DNA of 64,000 bases, from positions 496,001-560,000 of the forward strand of contig NC_060110.1 of assembly GCF_021155765.1 (NCBI RefSeq). The letters run 5' to 3'. A model generated the notes under the pieces. That model was not told the origin of the DNA. It saw nothing but the letters and a program-made list of their open reading frames with translations, and made no database searches. Origin of the DNA: Diprion similis. Taxonomy: Eukaryota > Arthropoda > Insecta > Hymenoptera > Diprionidae. Shown piece by piece: positions 1 to 10,348 of the stretch; positions within the stretch are counted from its first letter, which is position 1; every line of letters begins with the position of its first letter. The translations under genes were made by a program, and so were the position numbers.

Positions 1-545
1 ATTATATTAAAAATAGATTTGGCAACCAAGCGAAATTAATGTACACTGATACCGATAGTTTAGGATATCACATCACCGTCCCTGACTTATACCAGTGTAT
101 GGAAGAGGACTTGCATAATTTCGATACATTTGATTTTGTCAGTCGATAACGCTTACGGAATGCCTTTAGCGAATAAAAAAGTCCTCAGCTTAATGAAGGA
201 TGAAAAGAACGGTCGAATAATGTTAGAATTTGTATAATTAAAAGCAAATTTGTATTTATTTCGAGTTTTAGGAGATAAGAACGACAAAAACGTGCTAAAG
301 GGGGGATTAACATTAAGAACAATAACGTTTAATGATTATTTGGGGTGTACTTTTCAACATGAAAATCTGATGAAAAGTCAAAACCTAATATTGAGTCAAA
401 AGCTATACATATATGCTATACATAAAAGCTATATATACTTCATATACTGTAGAACAGAAAAAGGTGCCACTGAGCTGGAATGACGACAAGCGGATCGTAT
501 TTCACAACACGACCGACACGCTTCCATGGGGCTATAATAGCATGG
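1..545 (+). pseudogene. Protein-primed DNA polymerase B, C-terminal part, broken
   Basis: The first 75 bases encode the family B polymerase motif YTDTDS, the catalytic-aspartate motif of protein-primed polymerases. Later blocks, including SWNDDKR and DTLPWGY near 470-530, match the C-terminal part of Polinton polymerases. An in-frame stop follows near 148, there are frame changes around 150-250 and 350-480, and an AT-rich insertion lies near 400-450. The product would have copied the element's linear genome using a protein primer. It cannot encode a working enzyme here. The N-terminal part lies left of the window. Confidence 0.8.
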
Positions 546-704
546 ACCTTATATATACGCTTTGGCTCTGTAAGTACCGCATCGCAGTCTATAAGGTATG
601 AAATATATAATTGTACAATGATGTATACACACATATAAGGTTTAAAATAAATACGCATGCCTCTTTTCGATAAAATCTCATTTATTTAATTAATAATGAT
701 GTTA

Positions 705-1990
705 CATGTCAGATTCATTTATCCAACTGTTGTGTGTAATGTCAAAACCTAAACATTTCACGTACAATTTTTTTCCACGCTTCTTGAGAACCTTCTCCAC
801 ATGATAGATGTCTGGATGTTCAACCTTGAGGAGCTCCTGTTCGTAGAAACCGCCGGCAATGGGTTGATTTTGATAGTCTTTGAGCTTGTACGTGACAGGA
901 TGAGTATTTTCTGTTAAATAAAAGTTTGACACACAGAACTGTCTCGTTGGTTCGGGCTACGCCCGAAACGCTCGGGTGAGAGCCGAAGCCAGCTTGCTGG
1001 TCTGGCGACGCCACGCTCCTCAGTGTGCATCTTGCAATACATCCGAACACCCATTAACGTTGCGTTAAATAAAACGTTTTTGCTCAACAGTTGAGTCTTT
1101 TAATTCTGTATCCAACCACCTCCCTACCTCACACGCACGCTGTCTTATCATTTTCTACTTGGCTTATTGTGAATATTTCAGTCGGCCAATTGAGAGTGTA
1201 ATCTTTCTCAAAGACGTTTTTGAATTTGTTGATTCGAACTTTGTCACCAGTTTTGAACTTTGCCGGTTTGCTAGGTTTCGCTCGAAGCCCTACGTACGCT
1301 TGAAGTAATAATAGTCTTTCGTTCGCAACGGTGACATCCGAAGGTTTCATTCATATGGTTCGGTGTTTGGTGTTGTTGTAAGCCAATACTAAATCAGATA
1401 AGATGTCGAGTCACTTGTAGCTTCTTTGCATACTGAATCGCTTCCACATTTTACTTTTCAGCGTACGATTAAAGCGTTCACAGATCGAAGCTTTCGAATT
1501 GCTGTACGTGGAGTAAAGTTTGATTCCATAGCATGACATAAGAAACTCAAATTTTGAGGTGTCAAATTCCGTTCCTCTATCGACGTGTAATTTTTACGGT
1601 ATACACCCTTGAACTAGCACAGATTCCATCGTCTGTGTAACATCATCCCCGAATTTGCTCTTTATCGGTACAGCCCACGCATACTTTGAAAAAATATCAA
1701 CGACTGCGAGCATATACTTGTAGCCTTTGTTTTGTCCAGCGTACGGCATCATATCAACAAGATTTGCCTGCCAGGTCTCGTCGATGCCGCGCACGTCGAT
1801 ACGTCGACGTGGGTAATTCCGGCGGGCAGGCTTATGCAGTTTCGTCACCAGTGCTAGACTTTCCTCATTCATCTTCCAATGCTCTTAGTCTGGTGTCCAA
1901 TTCGGAAATAATTTCACCGTTTCGAATCGACAGGTCTCTGCCTGTTTTAAAATCTGTGTAGAAGGTGTCCAAGGCTTTCCCCGTGGTGAT
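705..1990 (-). pseudogene. Polinton integrase (retroviral-type DDE, chromodomain tail), interrupted
   Basis: Read on the minus strand, the core domain begins near 1990. The block at 1594-1872 carries an RNase H-fold integrase core (WQANLVDMMPY, then a YMLAVVDIFSKYAWA strand). The third catalytic residue lies in a CERFNRTLK motif near 1480. An SH3-like region (GDKVRINKF) follows at 1150-1260. A chromodomain-like tail (VEKVLKKRGKKLYVK) lies at 705-905, and such tails are typical of Polinton integrases. Stops occur near 1430 and 1350. About 225 bp of unrelated DNA (roughly 908-1135) separates the SH3-like region from the chromodomain. The gene is convergent with the polymerase gene. Confidence 0.82.
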
Positions 1991-2266
1991 CTCCAAAGCT
2001 TTGATCATTTGATAAAGATTGTCAATTTATTTTCACAGCAAATTGAATTTTCGTCGTAAGATTTTCAAAGTTATAGCATTGTTTGGCTCCGCGGGATCTG
2101 CAATGTTGCACGGTCTTTTGTTTTGTATATCGTAATGCCCGTCTGCTGTTATTTAAAACCCGACACCTGGAGGACCACGAGTGCTCGCAGCTGTGTTTTT
2201 GTTCAGCTGACGCCAAAACACGTCCACGCTCATCTCGTAAATGATTGCAGCAAGGGCGAGAGTCGA

Positions 2267-3205
2267 CTAATAAATGATTCCAGCTTCCCGTAATTCTTCG
2301 AGAATCGATATAATTTCATTGTTGTGACTTCTATTCCCAGCCGCTTGAGATGCCATAAGCAAACGAAGACGTTCCACCAACTCGTTAGCGTCGTCCCAGA
2401 AAATATCATCTGTTTGAACACCTTGCCGAGTAACCCAAGCCTGAGGTAGCAAAACACATTTGCCTGTACGCTTCAACATCTGTGATGATGATGATGATGA
2501 TGGCGATGATACACCTTTGCCTAACGTAGAAATATTGAGCAGCTCTGCAATTAAATGCTTGAATTTGGCGCTCGAAGTGTTTCGGATAGGCTTGGTGGCG
2601 CTGTAATACTTTCTGTGGGCATTTGTTGCGAGAAGGATATTATTGTAAGTCTCCTTGTGGTTGGGGGTAACGAGAGCGCTGCTGGGCATCTTTTTAAACA
2701 ACAACTTCAGCAGTCCTTGAGTTTTCGGGTAGAGCGTACCACCTATGCGAATGGAATTCCGCTCGAAGCTTATCGGTGAGTCACCAACCATCAGCCCGAC
2801 AGTAGAAAGACTCCGCACCCCGTCACGGTATCCAACTCATGCAAGTCTTTGTTTGTTGTTGAGCATTTCGAGATATTCATCTTCTGATCTCACCGACGAT
2901 TCTGTGATAGTTTGATCATCTTCCTATGCAGTTGCAAACGAATCTTCTGCTTCTGATTCCATTTCATTCGTCTGCTCATCCTTTGTTTCAGTTTTAATTT
3001 CTTTCTTTACCTCTTCCTTGACGAATTTCGTGCTACCTCAAGAAACACTGACCAATTTCTGCAGTGGGGTTACAACATCCTTCATTATTTCCTGCAGCGA
3101 CTCTTTTCTCGTCTTGAGGATTCTATGCTTACGACGAATTGCATTACCCGCTTCAGTAATATGATGTAAGACTTCTTATTCCTTACAAATTTCCTGCATG
3201 TTGGC
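2267..3205 (-). pseudogene. Polinton-associated hypothetical protein (DUF8207-like), broken
   Basis: The 183-codon open block at 2267-2818 contains FWDDANELVERLRLL and ends EELREAGIIY, a signature I recognise from proteins encoded beside the ATPase in insect and cnidarian Polintons. A serine run and a predicted unstructured stretch precede it. Upstream on the minus strand (2820-3205) a charged, probably coiled-coil N-terminal region continues in the same general frame with several stops. Molecular function is unknown. Its position between integrase and packaging ATPase agrees with other elements of this type. The family name is from memory. Confidence 0.6.
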
Positions 3206-3256
3206 ACGACTAGCTCTGCAACGCTACTGTTTCGTTTTCTTCAATGATCGTGTATT

Positions 3257-3960
3257 TTATTTCCCCGTCATGTTTATGAAATTGTCGAATCCCTTCCTAT
3301 ATCGACCATTATCGAACTCTCTATCCTTGTCAATCACAACGAACCCATATTTCTCACCATTCCAGCATATCATACACAAGTCTTTAAACTGTGTGTACGG
3401 CATATCAGTGTTCACATGCTCGATGTATATGTGTCTCAGGTACATTTCGCTTGTTTGAATAAGACCAGCAGGTTGGTGTTGTCGCGCACGAGATGCTTTG
3501 GGATTCGAGCGTACGTCTGACAAAGATAGAAACAGTTTACGTCATGATATCTACCCATACAGAACTGTGCGCGTATGTTGTCCTGCTTCTCGCACGCTAC
3601 GTCGTCGAATATCATGATTGAGTTAGGTGGCATTTCTTTTGTTGCAATGACGAGCTTATGCTCGCTGAAGGGGAAGTACTCAACACCGTCGAAGCTTTCA
3701 AGCACTTGACTCAGAAACTTGTATTTCTGTTGATTGAGAGATTTCGAATAAACGTAAAGGTTCTCAAGCCTCAAACCGTTTGGATGTGTTATAAGTGCAA
3801 ATAATGCATTGGTTTTGCCATAGTTAGAAGGTCCGCAAAATACCGCACGTACACTACTCTGCAACAGTTCACCGTAACGTTTTTGCTGTTTCTTACTTTG
3901 CTGCGTAAATTTGTCAAAGTTTTCTACAGGCAGCTTGGTTGATTGTGTCTTGAATCTCAT
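3257..3960 (-). pseudogene. Genome-packaging ATPase (FtsK/HerA-type), frameshifted
   Basis: The first 174 codons (3436-3960) hold a Walker A motif GPSNYGKT near residue 43 and a Walker B-like strand SIMIFDDV, in the order seen in A32/FtsK-HerA packaging ATPases of Polintons and related viruses. The C-terminal part (HVNTDMPYTQFKDLC ... VIDKDREFDNGRYRKGF) is in another frame at 3257-3523, with the frame change near 3440-3460. The product would have pumped the element's genome into capsids. It lies next to the hypothetical protein gene and is divergent from the phospholipase/protease gene. Confidence 0.82.
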
Positions 3961-4035
3961 CTCGAACGTGACTGGCTGGATTTTCTATAAATGCATCGTT
4001 TATAATAACTTTCCCGCAGTCGAAGAGCCTACATA

Positions 4036-5208
4036 ATTGTGCACACACGCGATCGTAAGCCATCCTCGAAAAAGCGATCACATGGGAGAGGTTTGATGAA
4101 CAGCATTATCAATAAACTCCTGATCGAGTTGCATGTTCCCGGTTATCAATACTGCGGTCCTGGTACGAAGTTGGCGAAAAGACTCGCGAGAGGCGATTCT
4201 GGTATCAATCCTCAGATTGACAGCGTCCAGGGAACACGATGTAGCTTATTCGAAAAATCGTGAGAGCCTTGAGGCTAGAAGTGCCGAGGACAAAATATTA
4301 GCTGAAAAAGTCTGGAAACGGGTTCTTGCAAAGGATGCAAGTTTGGGGTAAAAAGCAACCGCTTCAGCTGTAGCTAACACGATGAAGGGGAAAACAAAGT
4401 TAGTCATGGGGTGTTGAAAACCGAAGAACGTCCCCTTGAACAAAATTATATGCGCGGCGAAACAGTCTATGATTTCGAGCCACAACACAAAAACAAGCAT
4501 TAAGTCTGCATTTAAAGATGCTCGAGAAGATGTGAAAAAAATGGCGTCAAACATAACCTTCGATAACCACGCATTCTACCGGTACCCTTAAAGGTTGGTG
4601 GATTTCTACCTTTTCTCATACCTATATTTGCCGGTCTCAGCGCTACGAGTGAGTTAACAGGGGGTGCTGCTTGGTATAGCGGAGGCTGTGAACGATGCGA
4701 GCGCGGCTAAACGAGAATTTGAGGTATCCAAACGACATAACAAAACGATGGAAGCGATCGCGTTAGGTAAAGGTCTCCACCTGAAGCCGTACAAAAAGGG
4801 TTTTGGTCTTTGACTTTCAAAAAACTAAATGTAAAGCTACCACGTCGAGCGTCAACTAACTGGGATTTGTTGAAGTATGCAAAAATGATAAAAATTCTAT
4901 ACTTCCGAGGTGTTTTCATGCGCAACGAAATGCCCAAAAACGGACCGCGTAAAAACGAGACAGCTGTCGTTAATCTTGACGATAAGGATGGTCCCGGGAC
5001 ACACTGGGTTGCGTACAAGAGACGTGGCAACGATGTCGTTCATTTCGACAGTTTCGGCCACCTTCAACCTCTGTTCGACCTCGTGAAATATCTCGGTGTT
5101 GGTAGCGTTAAGCACAATGATAAAAGATATCAGGATTACGATACATTCGATTGCGGACACCTCTGTTTGAAATTTCTAAGCGGTGAGCTATATAAACATA
5201 ATACGTAA
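4036..5208 (+). pseudogene. Phospholipase A2-like domain followed by adenain-type cysteine protease, broken
   Basis: The N-terminal part (4100-4340) carries a parvovirus-type phospholipase A2 signature: a calcium-loop-like YCGPGTKLAKRL followed, after a frame change near 4215, by the catalytic-type HDVAYS. A small-residue/charged linker (about 4540-4800) with stops follows. The C-terminal part, open at 4810-5208, is an adenovirus-type maturation protease with GTHWVAY (His), HFDSFG (Asp) and DCGHLCLKFL (Cys). In Polintons and adintoviruses these parts process capsid proteins and breach membranes. At least one frameshift and several stops make it non-functional as a whole, although the protease block alone is uninterrupted. 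Confidence 0.82.
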
Positions 5209-5575
5209 TTTAATAATGTCAGTCCAACACTTGCAGTTATGGATGATTTATTTACGTTAACGATATCGGGAACGTCTACGATTCTCGAAGCACAAAATTT
5301 TCCTCCGATCGAACTTGCTCTCAACAAAAATTACGTCCTCGGTCTTTCGAATTGTTAACCTTCAATTTTATTCCTAACGTTGACGTCGGTCACAATAAAT
5401 TGTACGTCGGTGATGAAGTAGTCACCATATCTACCGGCAGCTATGAAATTTAGGATATTGAAAAATACGTTCAAAATGTATTAAAAAAATCTGACGATTC
5501 CATCGGCCAGCTTCTTGGATTTACACTGCACGTATTGGCAGCTAACCAAACTCACCACTCGGATATCGCTCGTTC

Positions 5576-6594
5576 TGCGTGAAACCGTACACTCAATTTT
5601 AAGCAATGATTTCGATTTTTTTTAAATCTTACAGGCGCATTTTACTGATGAAATAATGGGACACGTGTTTCGCAAAAAATTGCGATTTTCCTTGAAGAAG
5701 ATATGCATAGTTGAAAATTGCAGGAAATCACAAAAAACGTCGCGCATGCGTCATTCAAACTGCGGTATCTTCGAATCCATTAGTCGTACAAAATAATGCG
5801 ACAGATCGATTTTGAAGATCTTGAGTCATTCTATGCAGTGATATATTTCAAATTTGCGTTTGACATTATTAAATAGTTATTATTTTGTTGATAAATTTCA
5901 TTTGCTATTTTCATCATCAACTCACCAACTTAAAATTTTTCAAAAAATATCAACGTGTTCCCACCTCAATCCTGACGAAACAGTCAAATTTGAAAACGAG
6001 TTCGAATGGGGTAAATTTTTTTTTATTGTTCGAAAAGAGTGGGACCGCGCGGCGCGGAGGCTTAACATGTCGCACGGTGTCGTCGCGCAGAGTACCTACG
6101 TTTACACAGGGACGATAGATAAAGCAGAAATAGCGTAACACGTAAATTAACGAATCAAGTGAGTGTTTATTTTTTTTTTTTGCACACATTTGCAATAGTC
6201 GATTCAATCGCTAATGATGTGATTTTTACGTCAATTTTGTCGTTTTTGTTTGGAATAAATGAATGATGGAATAAAGTTCAGCGAATCGTCTTCGCTTTCT
6301 GGAAGCGGTTTTGGAGTTTTTGAGCTTCCGTTTTATAATCATCAAGAAAAAAGAATTCAGTATTAATAGTTTTAATATTTTCGTTAACCCACATGAAAAA
6401 TTTGGCAGGGTTATTGATCGGGTTGTTTATATTTTGCTAATTCGCTCTTGCAGCTAATCTTTTGATTGTGACTCCTAAACCGTCGCAAGGTCCTTTTTCA
6501 TGCGACGTAGTGACTTTAATGTATGATTCATTTATTCCAAAAGAAAACGACAAAATTGCAGTAAAAATGGCGTCATTAGCTATTGAGTCAACAA
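5576..6594. mobile_element. Insertion in the penton-like gene with internal inverted repeat
   Basis: Sequence here interrupts the penton-like reading frame. It contains an imperfect inverted repeat: about 6195-6285 against 6507-6592, roughly 80% identical by eye, with about 220 bp between the arms. Both arms translate to similar peptides (VDSIANDVIFTSILSF / VDSIANDAIFTAILSF) in their own directions. Near the outer edges, atatcgctcgtt at about 5567 is repeated inverted at about 6594. No transposase is seen. It may be a foldback or MITE-type insertion, or a local inverted duplication of Polinton DNA. The remaining part, 5600-6190, shows no recognisable gene. Confidence 0.45.
6195..6592. repeat. 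Imperfect inverted repeat pair, ~85-bp arms
   Basis: The arm at 6195-6285 (gtcgattcaatcgctaatg ... gtttggaataaatgaatg) is the reverse complement, with scattered differences, of 6507-6592. Differences include substitutions that look silent or conservative when the arms are read as protein. This suggests the duplicated stretch was once coding. Confidence 0.7.
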
Positions 6595-6884
6595 CGAGCG
6601 ATATGCCTGTCGCTATTCTCAAGGTCAACGCGTTGCAAGTCGAATGCAGCATTACAACGGGTGCCTACGTTAATGAGCACAAGGTGCATACTATTCATGA
6701 ATTTTTCTTTATCGTTCCACCGGGATATAAGATTGTGGAAGTGCCGTAGCACGTCATTTACCTTCCGACCACCGTCAAGACCATAGATCACGTACATCTT
6801 CGGTTAGACGATCAAGACGGAAACCTGGTTAATTTTCGCGGGGAAGTTATAACTGTGAGACTGCAGATCAAATCGCAATAAAAG

Positions 6885-7058
6885 ATGGGTATTGCATATA
6901 ACAGATTACCTAGGAAGAGTTATAATAGGTCATCGACATATCGCGATCAAGTCAGTCGTCGACCGATTCCCCAACCGTTAACACGTCGGAACGTGGAGTT
7001 CCTGCTAACACTGGGTCTGAAACTGACACCGTTTAGAAAGGTCATTTCCGAGAAATAA
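6885..7058 (+). CDS. Short basic ORF upstream of major capsid gene
   Basis: A 57-codon open frame starts with ATG at 6885, directly after the end of the penton-like gene, and ends with TAA at 7056-7058, 38 bp before the capsid ATG. It is rich in arginine, lysine and serine in its first 35 residues and ends LTLGLKLTPFRKVISEK. It is uninterrupted although its neighbours are broken. Short arginine-rich proteins next to capsid genes are common in Polintons and adenovirus-like systems, where they can condense DNA. That role is only an inference from composition and position. Confidence 0.4.
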   Translation: MGIAYNRLPRKSYNRSSTYRDQVSRRPIPQPLTRRNVEFLLTLGLKLTPFRKVISEK

Positions 7059-7095
7059 AACTGCAATTTTGCTGTTTCGTTGTCTGCTACGTACC

Positions 7096-8129
7096 ATGGA
7101 GGAGGAAATCTTAAGCATTCAAACGCCTGTCGTTTTCGATGAATCAATCGCACACCAAGAAATACATGCGCACAAACCGTACGCATCGTCAACTTTTAAC
7201 AACAGCGATGAGATTCGAATCACCGTTCAGCATCAGGATTTATGCATACTACCGAGCAAGAGTTCGCTGCATATCTCTGGAAAGTTGGTCAAATCGGACG
7301 GTACTGCAGCAGCGATCACAACCTTGGTCAATAACGCCATCCTGCTATTTGTTCGAAGATGTACGGTACGAACTAAACACTGTTGAGATTGATAAACGCA
7401 AGAACGTTGGTCTAACCAGACTGCTGAAGGGTTTCGCTTCGCTCAACCCTGGGTCAGAGTTGACTTATGGAAAACGCTGGATGGCTGGATGTTCAAGAAA
7501 CGAAAAAATTAAGTGACGCCGATGGTAACTTTGACGTAGTTATTCCCTTGAGCATGATATTCGGCTTTGCCGGAGACTATCGCAAGATCATCGTTAACCC
7601 GAAGCATGAGCTGATTCTAACAAGATCAAAGAGTGATTCAAATGCCATCGTTCAAAGTCAAGAAGAAGACTTTAGCGTCCTGATCGATCAAGTAGAATGG
7701 TTAGTACCGTACGTGAAGCTCTCGGATCAACGAAAAATTGCGCCGTTAAATTTCATCGAGAAAGATACGCCCGTCTCCATGAGTTTCCACAGTTGGGAAC
7801 TGTAAGAATATCCTCTGCTACCAGCAACCACGAAACACGTGTGGATTGTGAAAATGTTCACCCATTTGGAGAAACCACGATTTGTTATTCTCGGTTTCCA
7901 AACGAATCGAAAAAACAAAGCCGGCATAAATGCCAGTCATCTTGATCACTTTAACATCATCGACGTCAAGCTCTTCTTGAATTCCGAGTATCATCCGTAC
8001 GGTAACCTGAACTTCGACATGAGTCATAATCGCTTCGCACCGCTGTACGAGATATCCGTAAACTTTCAAGCCACCCATTACGGTGTAATAGAACTCGAAC
8101 CTTTACCATCCTCTCGAAGAAACCTGTAG
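7096..8129 (+). pseudogene. Major capsid protein (double jelly-roll), frameshifted
   Basis: ATG at 7096 begins MEEEILSIQTPVVF. The frame ends at 7386 and the next conserved block, FEDVRYELNTVEIDKRKNVG, is in another frame from about 7340. Further frame changes lie near 7480 and 7805-7830. The segments together match, in order, the double-jelly-roll major capsid proteins of insect Polintons (DVIPLSMIFGF-type and DQVEWLVPYV-type blocks, then HPYGNLNFD near the end). At least three frame disruptions mean no capsid can be made. It is the last gene before the right edge of the element. Confidence 0.75.
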
Positions 8130-8212
8130 GAGATTGAGATTGTTTAATTGAGTCGTCACTGACGATGTATCGCACAATCCATCCGGCTTCGCGCGGTTGG
8201 CTGTTTTATCAG

Positions 8213-8458
8213 TGTAAGCGCTCAAATTTCGCGATTATATGCATCTTGTATGCGCTCACGCCGCGCCCGGCGAGAAGTCAGGTAGCGAGTCTCAATACTG
8301 CCTCCCTACGTAATGCACACATATTCTAACTTGTTAGCCTATACATAGATCTAACACTATTGATCAAAACTCTTATTTTGTATTGAATTCGTACTTAATT
8401 CTATTTTTAATAAACCGTATAATACACTGTTCATCTCTGTGTGTAATTCTTCATGACA
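8213..8458 (+). repeat. Left LTR of an old gypsy-type element
   Basis: The segment starts tgtaagcg and ends catgaca, contains an AATAAA-type polyadenylation signal near 8410, and is followed directly by aatttggtgatcctgcccgg, a primer-binding-like start. It lies at the sudden end of the Polinton. No second copy is present in the window; the partner LTR would have been to the right of 26.7 kb, where a Copia element now begins. Boundaries come from the TG...CA rule only. Confidence 0.5.
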
Positions 8459-9810
8459 AATTTGGTGATCCTGCCCGGATTCGGTTTAAACCAACGAACG
8501 CGGCGCGTGTATAAAACGGCCAAATCGCAGTGACTAACTTTGGAAGTGAGGGAATAAATTCAATAAATATACGCGCTTCGTGTTTATAAGTGATTATTAC
8601 GTATTGTACTTAAGAAGGAATAGAGCGAAAGGTCGCCTTGCGTAGACAATCAAGAACTGAGTGTAGACCGCTTGACTCTACACTGGACAATATTTACAGT
8701 GAACTTGTGTATTTATTAAAAAGGTAAGCACGTATAAATTCTGCACTCATTAGATATAATGAATTTTGCATTTAAATAATCTAAGTGAAGTGAAATAAGA
8801 ATAAGGACACTCAGACTCGAACTGTTCTCATATTCTCACCCCCGGTGCCTGTCAGAGATTCCAGGATAACAAAGCCGCGTACCGACAGCTACAACAATCT
8901 TCGACTGTCATGTCATGGCTACTCCTAACGTAATTACAAGCATTTTGTTACTTACTCGAGTCACCATAAACGTATCAAAGAAAGTTGTGATTGAAATTGG
9001 GAATTTGATGGTCAAACTTGAAATATTCAAATAAATAAGGTCAAAACTTGACTCAAGGTAAATTAAAAATAAAATCACGATGGATTTAAACGAAAACAAT
9101 GATCGAAGGTCAGCAATATAACTCCTACTATTGCTGAAACAGCAGATGATGGAAAGGAAATACTTCGAAAGGAGATTCTAGGATTTGACAAGCCAAATGA
9201 CGCAGCTTGTAAATAGGCTCCAAGAAACCACCGAACGTAATGATATAGGTTGAATGGGTATATACAGTCTTAGTCTAGACCGATTAAACGAGGAGAGGTT
9301 AACCGCGCGTCAACTTGCTCGTCGTGATGACTTGCCTATAGAAGACCTGTTTTATTGAATTACGAAATCAAGAACGCTGTGAACGCGAATTCATCCGTTG
9401 CAATAATGTAGAAACAAATCTAAACACCGAGATAGCTCCAAAATGCAACAAGCAGATAATCAATTAACCATTGAAAATCGGCAAGAGGAAGCTCATACGA
9501 ATATTGATATCAATCAGGAAACGGTCGATCACTATTATCGTTTAACAACTAATGACAACCCGAATGTTTCTAATATTTCGAGACCTCGCGGTAATTATAC
9601 CGGAGCGATACCGCGAATTCGATTGGATACCGCGCGTCTCGTAGAATCGGAGATAGAAGGTCCTACTCAGGTAGCTCCTTCAATCGTAACAAACCCACCA
9701 CGTGACTCGGCATTATACGAGCTCGATCAGAACCGATTGCTGCCGCCAACACCACGAATCAATGAGACAGGCGCTCCAGTCGATTTAGACTGGGGTCATC
9801 AAGGTATTAA
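8459..9810 (+). mobile_element. Old gypsy-type element, 5' leader and decayed gag
   Basis: After the LTR there are about 600 bp of leader without a gene. A gag-like reading frame then begins near 9080 (MDLNENNDRR), with several stops. It is open from 9443 (QADNQLTIENRQEEA ... GAPVDLDWGHQGIKG). The frame leaves recognisable sequence at a TTAA at 9807-9810, where another element starts. The gag assignment is by position and composition. The same element probably continues at 25.04-26.73 kb with protease and RNase H remains. That link is inferred from order and orientation. Confidence 0.5.
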
Positions 9811-9880
9811 GGGGAGGTATACACCTAGATGGTCGAAAAAATCGATTTTTTTGCATCTTCTTGAAGTTTACGGTCCCCAG

Positions 9881-10272
9881 TGTTACGTCTCGAAGACGTT
9901 ACATTGCTTTCCCAGTCTCACAGTTACCCTACACCCAGTCCTTATCCTCGCCTAGTCAGCATGCCCATCTCTCGCGACCAGCTAGGTCTTCATGCCCGTG
10001 TAACGTACTTCACTTCAATCCCAGTTCCCACTCAAGCAACACACAAGACTTTTCTCGGTAACTGACTCGCTAACGTCAATTCAAACCTTTATACTAAATC
10101 AACACTGTTATTCTACCCGTGTCTCAATTCTCTTCCTGCACTGGGGAAAAGGACGCACGCAAGTGCATAAACGACGTATACGAACCCCTAAATAACCAAA
10201 TAACATCTTGGCTGGGCGTAGAGTAGGTTTCGGTTACCGCTCGACGTAACCTACGCAACCTACCCCATAACA
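9881..10272 (+). repeat. 5' LTR of the macro-domain gypsy element
   Basis: 392 bp, starting tgttacgtc and ending ccataaca. It is nearly identical to 23451-23847; visible differences are a few substitutions and small indels. Confidence 0.95.
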
Positions 10273-10275
10273 TTC

Positions 10276-10287
10276 TGGTAGCAGCGG
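10276..10287 (+). promoter_or_regulatory. Primer-binding site, initiator-Met tRNA type
   Basis: Three bases after the 5' LTR the sequence reads tggtagcagcgg. Eleven of twelve bases agree with the complement of the 3' end of initiator methionine tRNA (TGGTAGCAGAGG), which primes minus-strand synthesis in several LTR elements. Confidence 0.65.
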
Positions 10288-10348
10288 TTTTGCCGTCGAC
10301 CTACCCTTTGTGCAGTGCTTCGGAAAATCTACGCTAGAAAAGTGTTAA

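Larger units (their letters stand above)
5239..6880 (+). pseudogene. Penton-like minor capsid protein, split by a ~1-kb insertion
   Basis: An ATG at 5239 opens a reading frame (MDDLFTLTISG ...) that resembles the N-terminal half of the single-jelly-roll minor capsid protein found upstream of the major capsid gene in Polintons. It breaks at a stop near 5356. Homology stops near 5575 and resumes near 6595 with PVAILKVNALQVECSITTGA and YKIVEVP, ending with a stop near 6881. About 1 kb of foreign, partly palindromic DNA lies between. An additional stop occurs at 6749. Assignment to penton rests on gene order and remembered Polinton proteins, not on a search. Confidence 0.6.
1..8212 (+). mobile_element. 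Polinton/Maverick (adintovirus-like) element, decayed, left end outside window
   Basis: Gene content and layout identify a Polinton-type element: polymerase B (+), integrase (-), Polinton-type hypothetical protein (-), packaging ATPase (-), then phospholipase A2-like/adenain, penton-like, a short basic ORF and major capsid (all +). Every long gene carries stops, frameshifts or insertions, so it is an old relic. The window opens inside the polymerase gene, so the left end is not seen. The right end is cut by an LTR starting at 8213, and no terminal inverted repeat is visible. Whether this copy came from a virus-like adintovirus or a transposon-only lineage cannot be told from the sequence. Confidence 0.88.
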
